Under the pieces are notes generated by a model. The model did no database searches, was not told where the DNA came from, and saw only the letters and a list, made by a program, of their open reading frames with translations. This document shows, in pieces, positions 45,208-57,133 of a stretch of DNA of 64,000 bases. The position numbers and the translations under genes are program-made. Numbering within the stretch: the first letter of the stretch is position 1; every line of letters begins with the position of its first letter. This DNA is from Pholiota molesta (Eukaryota > Basidiomycota > Agaricomycetes > Agaricales > Strophariaceae), in the NCBI GenBank assembly GCA_014925825.1, contig JACGCK010000170.1, forward strand, positions 1 to 64,000, given 5' to 3'.

Positions 45208-48200
45208 TCATGTTGATTGCTGGCGAGGAGATGAGAATAGAGAGAACACTTTCTCAGCATTGTTCTTGTACTTTCGCAGCTTCTTCGTCTTGTATTTTAC
45301 TTCTGCACCGTTCGATTGCGGCGAGCCTTTCATAGATTCGGGAGCTTCCACAAGAACCGCAGATTGCCCATTTCCTGATTGATCAGAAGACTGGCTCAAA
45401 GCACCCATAGACAGCGCAGACTCTTTTGACTTCAACGAATGAGAAATGCCAAATGTGCTCCCACCAGAAACTGAGGGGGTAAGCAGACCGCCAGCAGAAG
45501 AGACTGACGCCGCAGAGAGTGTATTCGACGCTGAAGCTGACGCCGACTGCGATACCGACCTGGCGGATTTCGAGGTGAAGGAAGAAGGGGGCGGCGACTT
45601 TGGCCGCAAGAACTGCCGCGTTTGTTTCCTGAATGGGAGCCCCGCGGTCCTGCCGCGCCGCTGTGACGGTGAGGGCGAACCCGCTTCCGACGTCGCCGAC
45701 AGTTCGGATATCCCTGATGCTGTCCGCTGTCCCGCACGAGCTCTGGCAGCGTTGGGCGTCGAGGCCTTGCGGAAGACAGCCAGGCGGTAGCGGTCCACGA
45801 CACCACGCGCGAAGAGACTCGTGCCCTTGGCGCCGTTCCTGTCCTCGCCATCAGCGGCTTCGATGAAGTCCCAGTCTTCGTCTTCCTCGCGCTCGGCCTC
45901 CGTCGCCTCGGTATCTTCGTCCACAGCGTCTGACAGATACCGGTCGAGCGCAGGTACACCTGATTTTTCGCGGCGACCGCGGGCGGACCGGTTGACGACT
46001 GCTGGCCGGGGCAGTGAAGCCTTGGGAGGGGGTGGTGGTGTAGCTGTGATAGCTTTGTCATTCGCATCAACCTTGGCGGGCGAGGTAAGGTCAATGGGCG
46101 CTGATGGTTTGATATCTTCCTCGTCTTTGGATTCTTCTGCCCGTAGCGATTCCGTGATTCCAACACCTTGTGTTGATGCAGGTGCACGAGGCACAGCCTC
46201 TGGAATAGCGGGCAGGGCGGATGTTGACCCACTAACGGATGGAAGGGCGGCCGGGCGAGCTTCAGGCGTCTTAGGCTCGGGACCTTCATCTTGTAAGCTA
46301 TCTTCCGCACGCAAAGTACCCTCAAGCTGCGCCGCATGGTCCTCCAATCCTTGGATAATAGAAAGCGCCTCGTCATCATCGTTGGCGCCCTCGTCCGAGC
46401 CTTCTTCCGAGCCAGAAGCATCTTCTTCCTCATCGTCGTCATCAATGAGAACGGAGTGGCGGCCTTTGAACGAATAACCGTCGAACACATCTACGTCATC
46501 ATCCTCTGGAAGAGTCTGCCGGGCTATTGGCCGAACTGACGAACTGCGAGACTGCGATGGCGTCGTGCTTGTTTCCTCGCCGTCTGTGCGGTCCACATCT
46601 GTCTGCGGTTCCTGATCTGTATCAGTGGCGTCGTTTTCGTTGAACTCGTCTAGAACGGGTTCCATGTCCAAGAAAGTTTCATCGAAATTCTGGGTATCGC
46701 TGGCGTTCGACGGATCAATAGGTGGGATATAGGGGGCTGTAAAGGATATTAGCAAGTTGTCCAAAATACACGAAGATTTCCATGTACTCACGTATGTAGC
46801 GTTTATAATATACATGAGTCCAGTCACTGGTAGTTGTAGCATCACATCAGTTCGAGTACAGACTCTGGTAGGAAGGACGTACATCATGGAGAAATAAGGG
46901 TGCTTTTTTATTCTAGGTTCGCAAATTCGGAGCGACGGTACCCGTTGAAGGAGCTACATGAAGGAGCAGCTATTAACATACGCCAGAATTCTTGGAATAT
47001 AGAACACTCACACCGCGAATCAAGCTCTTTGTGTCTTGATCAATAGCCCTATCGTCTGGGAATTGCAGCTCATCCTGCAACACGCGAACGTACATGTCCG
47101 AGTGATTATTGGCCCAGAACGGCGTCTACACGAAAATAAGAAAGGTTTATCAATGACCATCCTCACTCCTTTCGTAACGCGCAAAACCAGAGAATGATAA
47201 GACTCACAATCCCAGTCAGCATTTCATACAACATCGTCCCAAAGCTCCACCAATCGACCTCATAGCTATACGGCAGTCCCTGAATCACCTCCGGCGCAAG
47301 ATATTCCGCAGTCCCACAAAACGTCGTTGTCGAGTCCGTATGCCCAATCGGCTGCCCCGGCCAGCCAAATGCAAGCTCCCCATTCCGGTCCGCCTTCATC
47401 CACGGCGGCGTCGCCGGCTGGGGCGTGCCGGGCACCGAGGAGTAGAACTCGTTCCCGCGCGCCGACACGACGGCGTTGTGCCGCCGGGGGAACTCCTTGG
47501 AGAGACCAAAGTCGGTGAGCACGATGTGCCCGTCCGCGCCGATGAGGATGTTCTCGGGCTTGAGGTCGCGGTAGATGACGCCCGCGGCGTGCAGCCCTTC
47601 GACGCCCTCGACGATCTCGGCGGCGTAGAACCGTGCACGATCCCGGCCGAGGCGGCCCCATCGCGCGAGTTGAGTCGCAAGATCACCGCCGGGATGGAAG
47701 TCCTGTGCGCGCATCACATATCGTCAATGACTCTCCAAAATAAATGAAAAAGAAATTGCGCACCATAACCAAAAACAAATTTTCCTTATCATGGAAACTC
47801 CACCACAGCTTGACCACAAATGGATCGCGACTCTCCGCCGCCATCCGCTTTAGCACCGCCTGTTCCGTGAGTGTATGTTGCAGCTCCTGGTGCGCCAACA
47901 CATGTCGTTTCGTGATTGCCTTCAGCGCGAACAGATCCTGCGTCACCTTATGCCGGACCAGCAAAACCTTGCCCGCGCATCCTTTGCCCAGCACGCGCAT
48001 CATCTCAAAGTCGTCGATGACGACCTTGCGCTGCGACTTCCTGGGCTCTCTGTCCTTGGGCGTGCCCCTGCCGGACGAAGTGCGCTTTTTGCGACGCCGC
48101 TTGGCACCTCCATCGAGGGCGGCAGAAGAGGACGATTCGTCCCCTGTCTGCGACTCGGCGCCGCTTTGACTCGGCACGGAGGTGGTATACGCGCGCGAAA

Positions 48201-49527
48201 GACGGTGCGATTTGTCGGGATCGAGCGACTGGGATCTATGAACGCGGTTGTTGGCCATGAGCACGTCAGGGGTTTGGGGTGCCGTTTCGCCTGCTGCCCT
48301 TAGCTCCGCCTCGTTTTCTTCCTGGTTGTGAGCAGCCTCGACCTCATCCCCGTCCGCAGCTGGAGCACCCGTGGCAGTTGCGTCGTTCGGCTCCTCCCCT
48401 GCGATCTTCGCCTTCTCCGATGGATCGCCCTCGCCGGCCTCCTCTTCCTCGCCGTGCACTTCCTGATGGCTCGCCAGCTGCGTATAATCGTGATCCTGAT
48501 CACACTCCTCCTTCTCGTATATGCTCCCGGCCTCACTCGGCGCGGCACTGCTCGCGGCACTCATCACGTTCTCCTTCTCCTTCGCCGTCGGGATGCCCCC
48601 GACATGCGCCGCCAAGTCCGACCGCACGCGCTTGATCGCGCGCTCCACGCGCACGCTCTCGAGGTCGTCGGTGCGCACGCGCACGAAGCGCTTCCAGAGC
48701 CGGTCCATCCGCAGCGCGGGCGTGTTCGACAGCGTCGTGAGGTACGCCGCGATCGCCGCGGAGGAGGACGACGCGTTCGCGCTGGCGACGCTGCTCGCGA
48801 GGTTCGATTTGCTCGCGGCGCCATCGGTCGGCGAACCATCCGCGCTGGACGAGAACGAGGTAAAGGGATCGGCGATCTCTTGGCTCGGGCTGGTGAGGGG
48901 CGTAGGGTGGCCAGAAGAGGGCTGCCGCTTCGTGCCGCTCGCTTGGCGGTGCGCTTTGGACGAAGTCGGCGAGGCGAGGCGCGAAAGCGTGGTGAGGAAC
49001 GTCGATTTGCGCTTGGGCGGCGCGGGGAGGGCGTCCGCGTTCAGCGGCAGTGTCGGGACCTTGACGTTGGGGTGGCAGTGGCGGAGCTTGACATCGAGCT
49101 CGACCAGCTCCATGGCGGTACGAGTGAGGGTGAGGTTGTGGGTGGGGGCTGTTACGGAGTCGATTAGCATCATAAATCAACGTTAGAGGATCGCAAGGGA
49201 TAGGGCATGGCATTTTAGATTTAGATTACGATGGTGATGATTCATGAAGAGTAATGTGTAAACAGCGGCGTTCGAATGATGATGGTGTGTATGGAACGTT
49301 GGAGCAAGAAGAAGGGAAGGTCCGAACGAGCAGGTGACTGCTGCGCCCAATAGAAATAGAAAAAATAACAAGACAGAATGCAGAAACTCACTCTTGATAT
49401 AAAGGCAGTAAGAATGGGAATCATAGGGAGATTCGGCGACGCTGACGCTCCATGGACCATCCTGGGTATCCATGCGGACTGGTCCTCGTCTAGAGGATGC
49501 AGGAAGATTGGTATCAAGGGCCTTCAT
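45208..49527 (-). CDS. PX-domain AGC-family serine/threonine protein kinase
   Basis: Seven exons (49392-49527, 47764-49148, 47208-47702, 47012-47125, 46883-46953, 46792-46826, 45208-46736), 1254 residues. Seen: a PX-like N-terminus (WSVSVAESPYDSHSYCLYIK, LRHCHPNVKVPTLPL) that should bind phosphoinositides, a long Ala/Ser/Glu-rich linker, then the kinase domain from about 424: GKGCAGKV loop, LFALK (Lys455), YRDLKPEN (Asp553), TDFGLSK (Asp571), FCGTAEYLAPE and VDWWSFG. Between DFG and the GTAEY motif lies an insert of about 50 residues rich in Pro and Gly. After the kinase comes IDWTHVYYKRYIPPYIPP and the AGC tail motif VDVFDGYSFKGRHSV. A 400-residue Ser/Pro/acidic extension follows. Probably an SGK-like lipid-responsive kinase. 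Intron 1 is 243 bases, four times the local norm. GC-rich exon 2. Confidence 0.9.
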
Positions 49528-52500
49528 CCTGTTCTGCTATTAATGAAAGACAGTTGTTTGCGTCGTGGTTGTGGGAGTAACGGAGTGGTTGGTATAGAGC
49601 GAGTCGGTTTGGATACGATGGGAATGCGGACGGAGACTGGACTTTGGCTGAGCGATCGTCTGCGGTGAATCTGGACCCTGTGGTAACTCCTTCCCTGATG
49701 ATCTACCGAGTGATGGATCGAGAAAATAGAGTGGCACGTATAAAGGCTGGCAAGTGTAGCTGACTGATCGATTTGAGGTGGAGTGGGGGGTCGAATGTGG
49801 GATAGGATAGGGATAATGAATGGAAGACAAACCCAATGCAGATGGCCGAAATTCGAACGTGTGTTGCGAATTGTATGTGCTCAGCAATATTGAATTTATT
49901 GGAACGATGCTGTTCGGCAGTGGTATACGAGCTAGACGGTTCTAGGTGGGGAGTTGAGCCAGATTCGCGGGGTTTCCTATGGGGTATTTACCTCGCTTGA
50001 CTGTGCTTTAGCGCGCTTCTTCTGTCGCAAAAAATCTCAAAAGCCAACTTGAAGCCGGAAAGAAAGCTGCGGAAGGTCTCTTTTGTTGATCGTCGAGAGC
50101 AGTTGAGCGTGCTGGAGATAGTAAATCCAATGACAATCTAAGAAACAGCGGCTATTCTGAGCTTTGACGGACGCTGTGTGCGATTTCCGAGCAGCTACGG
50201 TTGGGTGGCGACGGAGAGAGGGTGAGGCTTGGGTGTCGAAAAAAAAGGGACGATATGGGGCGTGCTGGTGGCCACGAGTCGTGGTTGTTGTTGCCTCGAG
50301 GCCGGAGAGACTGGCCAATCGGTGCAGCTGCCTCGTGGTGGGGAATATAAACTTAAGGAATGTAGTAGATGTTGAATGGCGAGCAATGGACAGAACGATG
50401 GAGATGGAAGATGAAATGAAGGCTGTGTTGTCCTTTTTCAACTCTCCTTTCCACCGTCACGGCTGCGATCAACAACGGCCTCAAGCGTCTTTTTTTCTTT
50501 TGTTTTCGCCCACATTTCTTATCCACATCTTGCACCTTGAACGCTTGAACCACAACCGCGACCATATCATGCATAAATGTATCCCAACTATCTTCCCGAA
50601 CAAGACACAACAGCAGCATGACTTACGTACTATTTATGCTCCCAGCGCTGAGCGCTCTACACCCAAAAGGCTGTCTTGCACGTCGCTTAACCTACCGCTA
50701 ACCAAGCCCTCCAGAAGAGGCCGTCTACGCAGCACGCCCCCATGTTTCCACTGTTCTCCAAGATAATCGATAACCTCCGGGACGGCCAGGTAGGGCAGGC
50801 CAGGCACTGCCCTTGCCTCTGACGCCATCACTTATCTATCCCTCCATCATCAGCACTTGGAAGGCCACAGAAGAAACTTCATATGCCCAAATCACGGAGA
50901 TCTCCCTATCCTTCTGTGGCATCGATAGGACGCATCGTGATACGGGAATATCCTTGCTATCTCATACATCTGGGTGGTGCCTCTGGTATTTGGCGCGCAG
51001 CGACTCAAATTGGAAACTTGGGGTGGTCTGGCTCATTCACAATGGATGATCAAGAATTGGTGCATGTTATCACTGGAGCTGACGTTCACAGCCCTTGTTC
51101 GCGGTCGACCAGCATTTTCCGCTTTCCGAGCTACAAACTGCGAATGGGAACAAAAAAGACGTGGATCAAAAAGGTGACAAAAGGACGACAAACATACCGT
51201 ACTCATCTTGATGGTCGCACCCAGAAGCATCCACTCTTTCCGATGATCAAATTCCTTGCTCTTTGTGTAGACATATCCCGCCTTTCGACAGTGAACAATG
51301 CCACAATTAGATATCCACTACACACTGCCTCAGTAAACCCGGAATACAGCAAATCATTGGACAAAAAACGCCTGGCCCTTCTCTCCTGAGAAGCCACAGT
51401 CTGTACGGTCCCATCTCCACCTCTGTCCATCTTCCGGAAATGACTCCTCCGCCGTGCTATACTCTCGACGAACAACGCCGTCCCGAACATGGAACTCAAA
51501 TTGGGTTTTTGCATCCGACTGACCAAGCTGGAGTGCACTGAATCGACGGAATGATTCGATTCATCCCTCCCATGCTTGTCCTTGTCTTCTTCCCTTCTCT
51601 GAAGCCGCGGTTTGCCTTTCCAAATTCCCATCGCTCGACGCTCGACGTTCATCCCCAAGTTCCTGAATGACTGCAGAAACCCTAAACCTTCTGCTCAGGC
51701 GCCTCTTGACTTGCGTTCTTCTGCAGCGATGGAGTAGTTGCGTGTCCGGATCTAGCGTTTTGTGCACCATTTTGTGCGGTCCTGTTGTATTCTGTGCATC
51801 TCAGACTGCAGTGAGCTCCGGGGCTTGCATATTTTGGACGACACATTCAGTGCCCGGATCTCGACCATTCTGCGGCCCGTGTGTAATGAAGGTGTTTCTG
51901 TCACCTGGAGTCTCAACTCGTCGCTCGAACCCTCGTGGGTTCTCGCCTTACCTTCGTTCGAATTTAAAGTACGAGTTTCTAACTTGATTAGGAACTCTCG
52001 CGGCCTTTTCGAGCGTACGTACGCGCCTTAATACTCTAATTGACCAAGACCTGACCATACATACAGCGTATCGTTGGGTTTTTTTCCTCGGCTTCCGAGG
52101 TTTCCACCACGCTAGTGGAAGAGTTGGTGGTATCGTTTTCTACTACTTTTTGTTAGTTGCGAACCTAGGAACGGCGGATACTGCCCAATATACTTCCGCG
52201 ACCTCAAAATAGCAGCTTTCTGCCCTGGGCGAGTGGCAGCCTGGAGTCCCTGGACTAAAAGTTCTCGCCTCATCATCAACCCATCGAAGTCTGCCTACGG
52301 AGGCCTACGGGAGACTAAAAGTCCATCATGCCCGGCATGCCGTGATTACACAGCCGACAGTAATTACCATTAGAACGCTCTGTTGCCACGTACATTAATT
52401 ACTTATGCTCTGCTGTCATACATGATGGGTAATTCCAGAATCAAGTTGAATGAGTAAACTTTCTGGGGACAGTTTTCCTACATAGAAAGCTGCGTCTTCG

Positions 52501-53008
52501 CTGCGATATGTTTTTTTATGCGACCTACGGAGCAGCCAGGGGCCAGGGCTCACGGAATCAAACTCAGGAGCCCCATTGGAGCGAGCGCTTGATAGAATAA
52601 ATAGATACACACGGAACCAAATAACGTATTTGAAATAGGGCAGGATTCAATTGAGATAATCGCGGGACGTGGAGCGCCCGCGTCGCAACATAGGAGGTTG
52701 GGCGCTTGTTGAGTCTGAGCGCGCTCCCTCCACCTGCGGCGAGCGCGCCACCGCGAAAAACGCGTCTATTTGCACCCAGCCATGCGTGGTTCCCCTGACG
52801 GTTTCCAGAAAAAACGAAATGAAAGGGGCAAGCGTGTGATCGCCAAAACGCGAGAGCACGTGATGTTCAACGCGTTGATATCAGCAGGATAAATTTCGTT
52901 TAGGTTGGGATTTATTTCATCAACCTAAACGTCCACCATAAATACCCCCACGTCGTCCCCCGCAACGACCTCCTCGCTGCTCCCGACCACCACCACCCCG
53001 CGCCCACC
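49528..53008. other. Long gene-poor stretch between kinase and homeodomain gene
   Basis: 3.5 kb. The part next to 49528 is probably the kinase leader. Frames at 50164-50766, 50883-51389 (plus) and 51203-51658 (minus) have no motif or splice logic. Small hairpins occur at 52088-52102 (CCTCGG-CTT-CCGAGG) and 52107-52125 (TTCCAC...GTGGAA). The words GGACTAAAAGTTC (52252) and GAGACTAAAAGTCC (52311) recur. Nothing firm; such large upstream regions are common before developmental regulators. Confidence 0.45.
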
Positions 53009-54175
53009 ATGCACAACGTCCCCGCCGCCCTCGCCCCGCCCGCGCCCCTGTCCCGCACCTCGTCATGCGCAAGCGTGTCGTCCGAGGAGGACGCGTCCAT
53101 GAGCTCCACCACCGTCACCGTCATCGGCAGCACGCGCCGCACGCGAAAACGCTTCACCAACGTCCAGCTCACCATGCTCGAGAACCTCTTCCACCAAAAC
53201 TCGCACCCGTCACGCGAGGACCGCGAGGCCGTCGCCAGGACCGGCGGAATGTGAGTCTTTCCCGCGCCCTGCCCCCGCCGCCCTACCCGATCTGACGCGT
53301 GTGCGGCGTGCAGGGAGATCAAGTCCGTCACCATCTGGTTCCAGAACAAACGGCAGACGGAGCGCAAGACCGCGCAGGCGGGCAACCCGGACGCGAACGC
53401 GCCGAGCCCGAACGTCGTCCCGAACATCACCAGCACGCTGCACACTTTCAGCCTGCACAACAGCGCGCACCACACCGTCTCGCGCACGTCCACGTCGAGC
53501 CCGCCCTTCAGCGTCAGCAGCCGCGGCACCGCGCGCCCCACGCTCGACCGCGTCGCCTCGCGCTCCGAGCTCCGCGCCGCCGCCCCGCGCACGCCGTCGC
53601 GCAGGCAGGATAACCCAGGCGCCATCTGGGACAACATGCCATCCTCCCCGCTCGCGCCCCCGATCAGCCCCCCCGCGCGCGAGTTCATCGACTTTGGGAA
53701 GAACGCCAAGACGCGGCGCACCCTCGAGTGGGCGTGCGCCGCCGCGCGCCTCGCGGACAAGGACAGCTACGCGAGCGGGATGAGCACAGGCTATGCGGGG
53801 TCTTCGCATAGTGCGGGGCAAAGCGGCCCCAGCACGTCAGGGAGAAACCTCGCGCGCAGCAGCAGCAAGGGCCGCACGGTGCACAAGCAGCGGAGCCGCT
53901 CGCACGTTGCGCGGCCGCCGCGGAGAGAGGGCAGCAGCGGGAGCGTGATGGACGTGGACCTGACGGACGAGGACGACGACCACGAGGCGATCACGCCCCC
54001 GAGCACCTGGGGCAAGGACGACCACCGCTGGCAGCGGACCGGCGGCGACAGCGCCCCCAGTCTGATGGCGATGACCGCGGCGACGGTGACGGGCGTGCTG
54101 CCGAAAGGCGTCGACGACGACGACATGTTCAAGGCTGCCCTGGCGCTATGTGGGCTGGGCCGTCGGACACAATAA
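53009..54175 (+). CDS. Homeodomain transcription factor
   Basis: DNA-binding regulator, nuclear. Two exons, 53009-53250 and 53314-54175, 367 residues. Seen: homeodomain at about 42-100 with TRRTRKRFTNVQLTMLENLF (helix 1), SREDREAVARTGGM (helix 2) and the recognition helix EIKSVTIWFQNKRQTERK, in which WFQNKR replaces the commoner WFQNRR. The single intron splits codon 81, between helix 2 and the recognition helix. Downstream is a Ser/Pro/Arg-rich chain, a basic patch VHKQRSRSHVARPPRRE, an acidic stretch DLTDEDDDHE and a short C-terminal motif GVDDDDMFKAALALCGL. A mating-type HD1/HD2 role is unlikely, because no partner gene and no mating-locus neighbours are seen. A developmental regulator akin to the fruiting-body homeodomain proteins of mushrooms is possible. 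Very GC-rich. Confidence 0.92.
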
Positions 54176-54947
54176 AAAGTATTTGCCGTGAAGACATGTA
54201 ATTGGGGGGCTGCGGTCTGTTTTTTTCTCTCTACTTTTCTCGGAAGGACAGTTTGGTTTTGGATGGGACATTCGAGCGGGGGATAACGGACGTCGGGTGT
54301 CATCAGCTTCACTGGTGCATGCCATCTCAGCCCCTTTTCTTACCTCTTCATCTCGCTATTACGAATACTTTAACGACCCCAGCACACACTAGACCTACTT
54401 TGAATATCCCGCACGACACACCGACGACGATGGACCATCCGAACCTCTGCGATGCCGCCGCATTCGAAATACCCTGGACTCTAAAACCCTACTGTTCTTC
54501 TCTACTTGTATTTTCAGAGCTTTATATATAACCCCTACCTCTGCGTTGTAGTATACATTATATCCTCGGGCTGGAATTAGCAGTGCGCGCATTCAAACGT
54601 TGAAGACCTCAAGTCGCAGCAAATTTCGAATCCACTGTGTCAAGGTCTGCGCCGTCGGCTACCGCGCCATGCTACACGCGCCGCCCTTTTCGTCACTATT
54701 TATCGCGGGCATCTTGATAATTGATTATCATCGATAAAATGTGCTGTGCGTATGGAGTACAGAGGAAGACAGAGGAGCGCCATCGGATTTAGCGAATTTA
54801 TCAAACACACCCCGGATCAACCTTCAGACTCAGGGTCAGCAGCTCATTCTCCGGTATAAAATACACATGTGCCCCTTGTGCGCCCCAATACTCTAACCTC
54901 TAGGAACAAGCTCTACCAAAAACATCCAAACCCTCCACCCGGCGCGC
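54176..54947. other. Intergenic between convergent genes
   Basis: 3' flanks of the homeodomain gene (plus) and UGT copy 1 (minus). No gene seen. Confidence 0.4.
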
Positions 54948-57133
54948 CTAAGCAGCGCGATCCACGAACTTCTTCAAAAACGCCCGCAGCTCCCTTTTCC
55001 CGACCCCGCCCTCCTCCCACGTCTGCAAAATCGCCTCCCTCACGCGCCCCGCATTCCGCGCCATCTCCGCCCCCTTCTCGCCCCGCACCTCGTCGATCAC
55101 CGCGCGGATCTCGCGCGCGACGGCGTCGCGCGTGCCCGCGGGCGCACGGCCGCCTAGCCGGTGGATGGGCCGGAGCCCGAGCGCGCCGGTGCGCACCTCG
55201 ACGAGCTCGACGGCGACGCCCTTCTGCTCCGCGAGCTGCGCGAAGCCGATGGGCTGGTCGCCCATGAACGGCCAGCCGATTCTGCGGGACGCGTAAGGAG
55301 TAAGGGATGTGGATTGGAGGGTTTGTGTTGGAGATGAGGGGAGGGGAGACTTACAGAGGGATGCCGTTTGCGAGCGCTTCTGTGGTGCCGCCGTGACCGC
55401 CGTGGGTTAGGAACCAGCCGATGGACTTTTGAACGCGCGGTAAGGATTCGACATGTATTAGGTCATATGCAGTGCTCTCCATACCTTATGAGTCAAAATA
55501 TACTGCTGAGGCGCCCATTTCGTTAGCAAGCCCAAGCCCGACGCCTCGACTTTCTTATGGAGTTCATCGGATACGTTCGCAAAGACTGATGCCAGACAAA
55601 AGACCTGATACCCTCAATGAGAAAAAAAAAGAGGCAGATGTAGCCCAGGAAAACTCACGAAAGGCATTTCCTTCTCAATCAACGCGTTGATAAGTTCCTC
55701 AACATACTCTGGCTTGGTCGGCCAGAACAGCGTTCCGAGGGATATCTCAATGGAGGAAGGTAAGGACAAGTATTAAATATATAAAAAAGATGAAAGATGA
55801 CTTACGAATAAAACAGATTTTTCCCCGTGTTTTTGGAGGGACTTCTCCAAGAATACTTCGACGGCGGTGTCACCCCTGCTGCTAACGGAGGTGCTGCCGT
55901 ATCCGATAGGCAGCAAAGGGCCCACAGCATATGCGGGTTTGCCCCAACCAGCGAACCAAGACCGGAAGGCCTCCACAGATTCTGCATGTTCGTATGTTTC
56001 GGACGTGGCGATTATCACCCCGTCGCTTTGTTTGAAGAATCTGGAGGAAACGTGATTAATGAGAGGAAAATAACTGAAAATAAGAAACGAGAATGCGACC
56101 ACTCACACATGCGCAGCTCGTGCTAAGGGCGATAACGGAACTTTGTAAGGCAGCTAGGTGCTTCAGCGTCAATATTATTCAGACAACATTTCCATCATTC
56201 CTGCTTACAATCTGCGGGAAGAATTCGTAATCGTACATTGGGGGGATACCAGCTATATTGATGAGTTTCCCATCAGCCGCATGATAAATCTTGCGATTAG
56301 GGCGTTAATAATGCCCACATTTGAAGCGTAGTCAGGAGAATGAGCGTACCTTCTCGCCAACTTCGTCATCAGGTTCGCCTGTCCTTTCAACTTCGGCTTG
56401 AATTTGCGCGTCTAAATCCCCAAGGCCGCCGATCTCTTGTGGGCCACAAAGGCGGATGGTCGAGGCAGCAGTAGACGACAGAAAGGCCACGACAGGTATG
56501 GTATTTCCAGAAACCTCTCGCGTGGCGAGCAAAAGCCCTAAGGCAAAGAACTAGGAGAAACAGGGAACTTACATATCAAATACATTTCAATGTAGAGCTA
56601 GAACTTACATCCATAATAATTGCGGTGGGCGCTGGGGCCGGGTCAAATGTTGTTCCTGTCTTCGCGCAGGTAATTGGCTTTTCCTGAAGGAGAGTCTGAT
56701 ATGCAGTGGGGTACGTGGCAATGAACCCTCCCAAGACCTTGAACATATCAGGATCCTCGCTATCGAAAGTCGCGACAACCCTGTTAGAAGATAAAAACCA
56801 ACGTCAACAATCGACTTCAGTCACAGCTTCAGCAGGAATAATCACCTAATGCTTTCACGAAGATGTGCTCGCGACGCGTCTTGGAAAAGTGTGGCTACAT
56901 CCGAAAGCGCTTTATCGATCATAGTTGGGGAAGGAGGGCAGTCAAAACGATATCATCGCGTTCAAGCACCAGTCTCGTAGCCAGGACTAGCAAAGGTCTG
57001 ATATGGCCTATGGTTCAGAAAGAAGATGATAATCCATTAGAGTGTTACTGCATGAAATCTGGGGACCAGAAATCTTACCCCACGCTGGGATCGCTGCAAG
57101 GATTAAATGAGTTGTTGTGGTGCGCGCCGACAT
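54948..57133 (-). pseudogene. UDP-glycosyltransferase, tandem copy 1, one-base frame break in exon 2
   Basis: Would transfer a sugar from a UDP-sugar to a small molecule. Eleven exons: 57079-57133, 56846-57007, 56609-56780, 56350-56550, 56209-56289, 56107-56153, 55806-56040, 55659-55745, 55485-55604, 55355-55425 and 54948-55281. All junctions match those of copy 2. Seen: acceptor-binding start (LILAAIPAWGHIRPLLVLAT), SDGVIIATSETYEH, VLFISLGTLFWP, LTKWAPQQYILTHK and the donor-site signature HGGHGGTTEALANGIPLIGW with GDQP. Exon 2 is 162 bases against 163 in copy 2; one base is missing at the run near 56927-56932, before the codons for MIDKAL. Read as given, the protein stops after about 47 residues. 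A repaired frame would give 521. TATA box present, so it may still be transcribed. A base-calling error at the run cannot be excluded. Confidence 0.85.

Noticed and set aside
45432..46490. 352-codon alternative frame on the minus strand
   Set aside because: Overlaps the kinase tail exon in another frame; composition is an artefact of the true frame.
48328..49186. Several long frames on both strands over kinase exon 2
   Set aside because: Arg/Ala-rich shadows caused by high GC; the kinase frame has clear motifs.
51203..51658. 151-codon minus-strand frame
   Set aside because: No recognised domain, no splice continuation, overlapping frames on the other strand of similar length.
52085..52130. 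Two small hairpins after a T run
   Set aside because: Stems of six bases in eukaryotic intergenic DNA; no evidence of an RNA gene.
52205..52265. tRNA-like A-box pattern (GAGTGGCAGCCTGG)
   Set aside because: No matching B box, no cloverleaf and no terminator at the right distance.
53210..53821. Minus-strand frames over the homeodomain gene
   Set aside because: GC-driven shadows; the plus strand has the homeodomain.
53009..54175. Homeodomain gene as part of a mating-type A locus
   Set aside because: No divergent HD partner and none of the usual flanking genes in the window.
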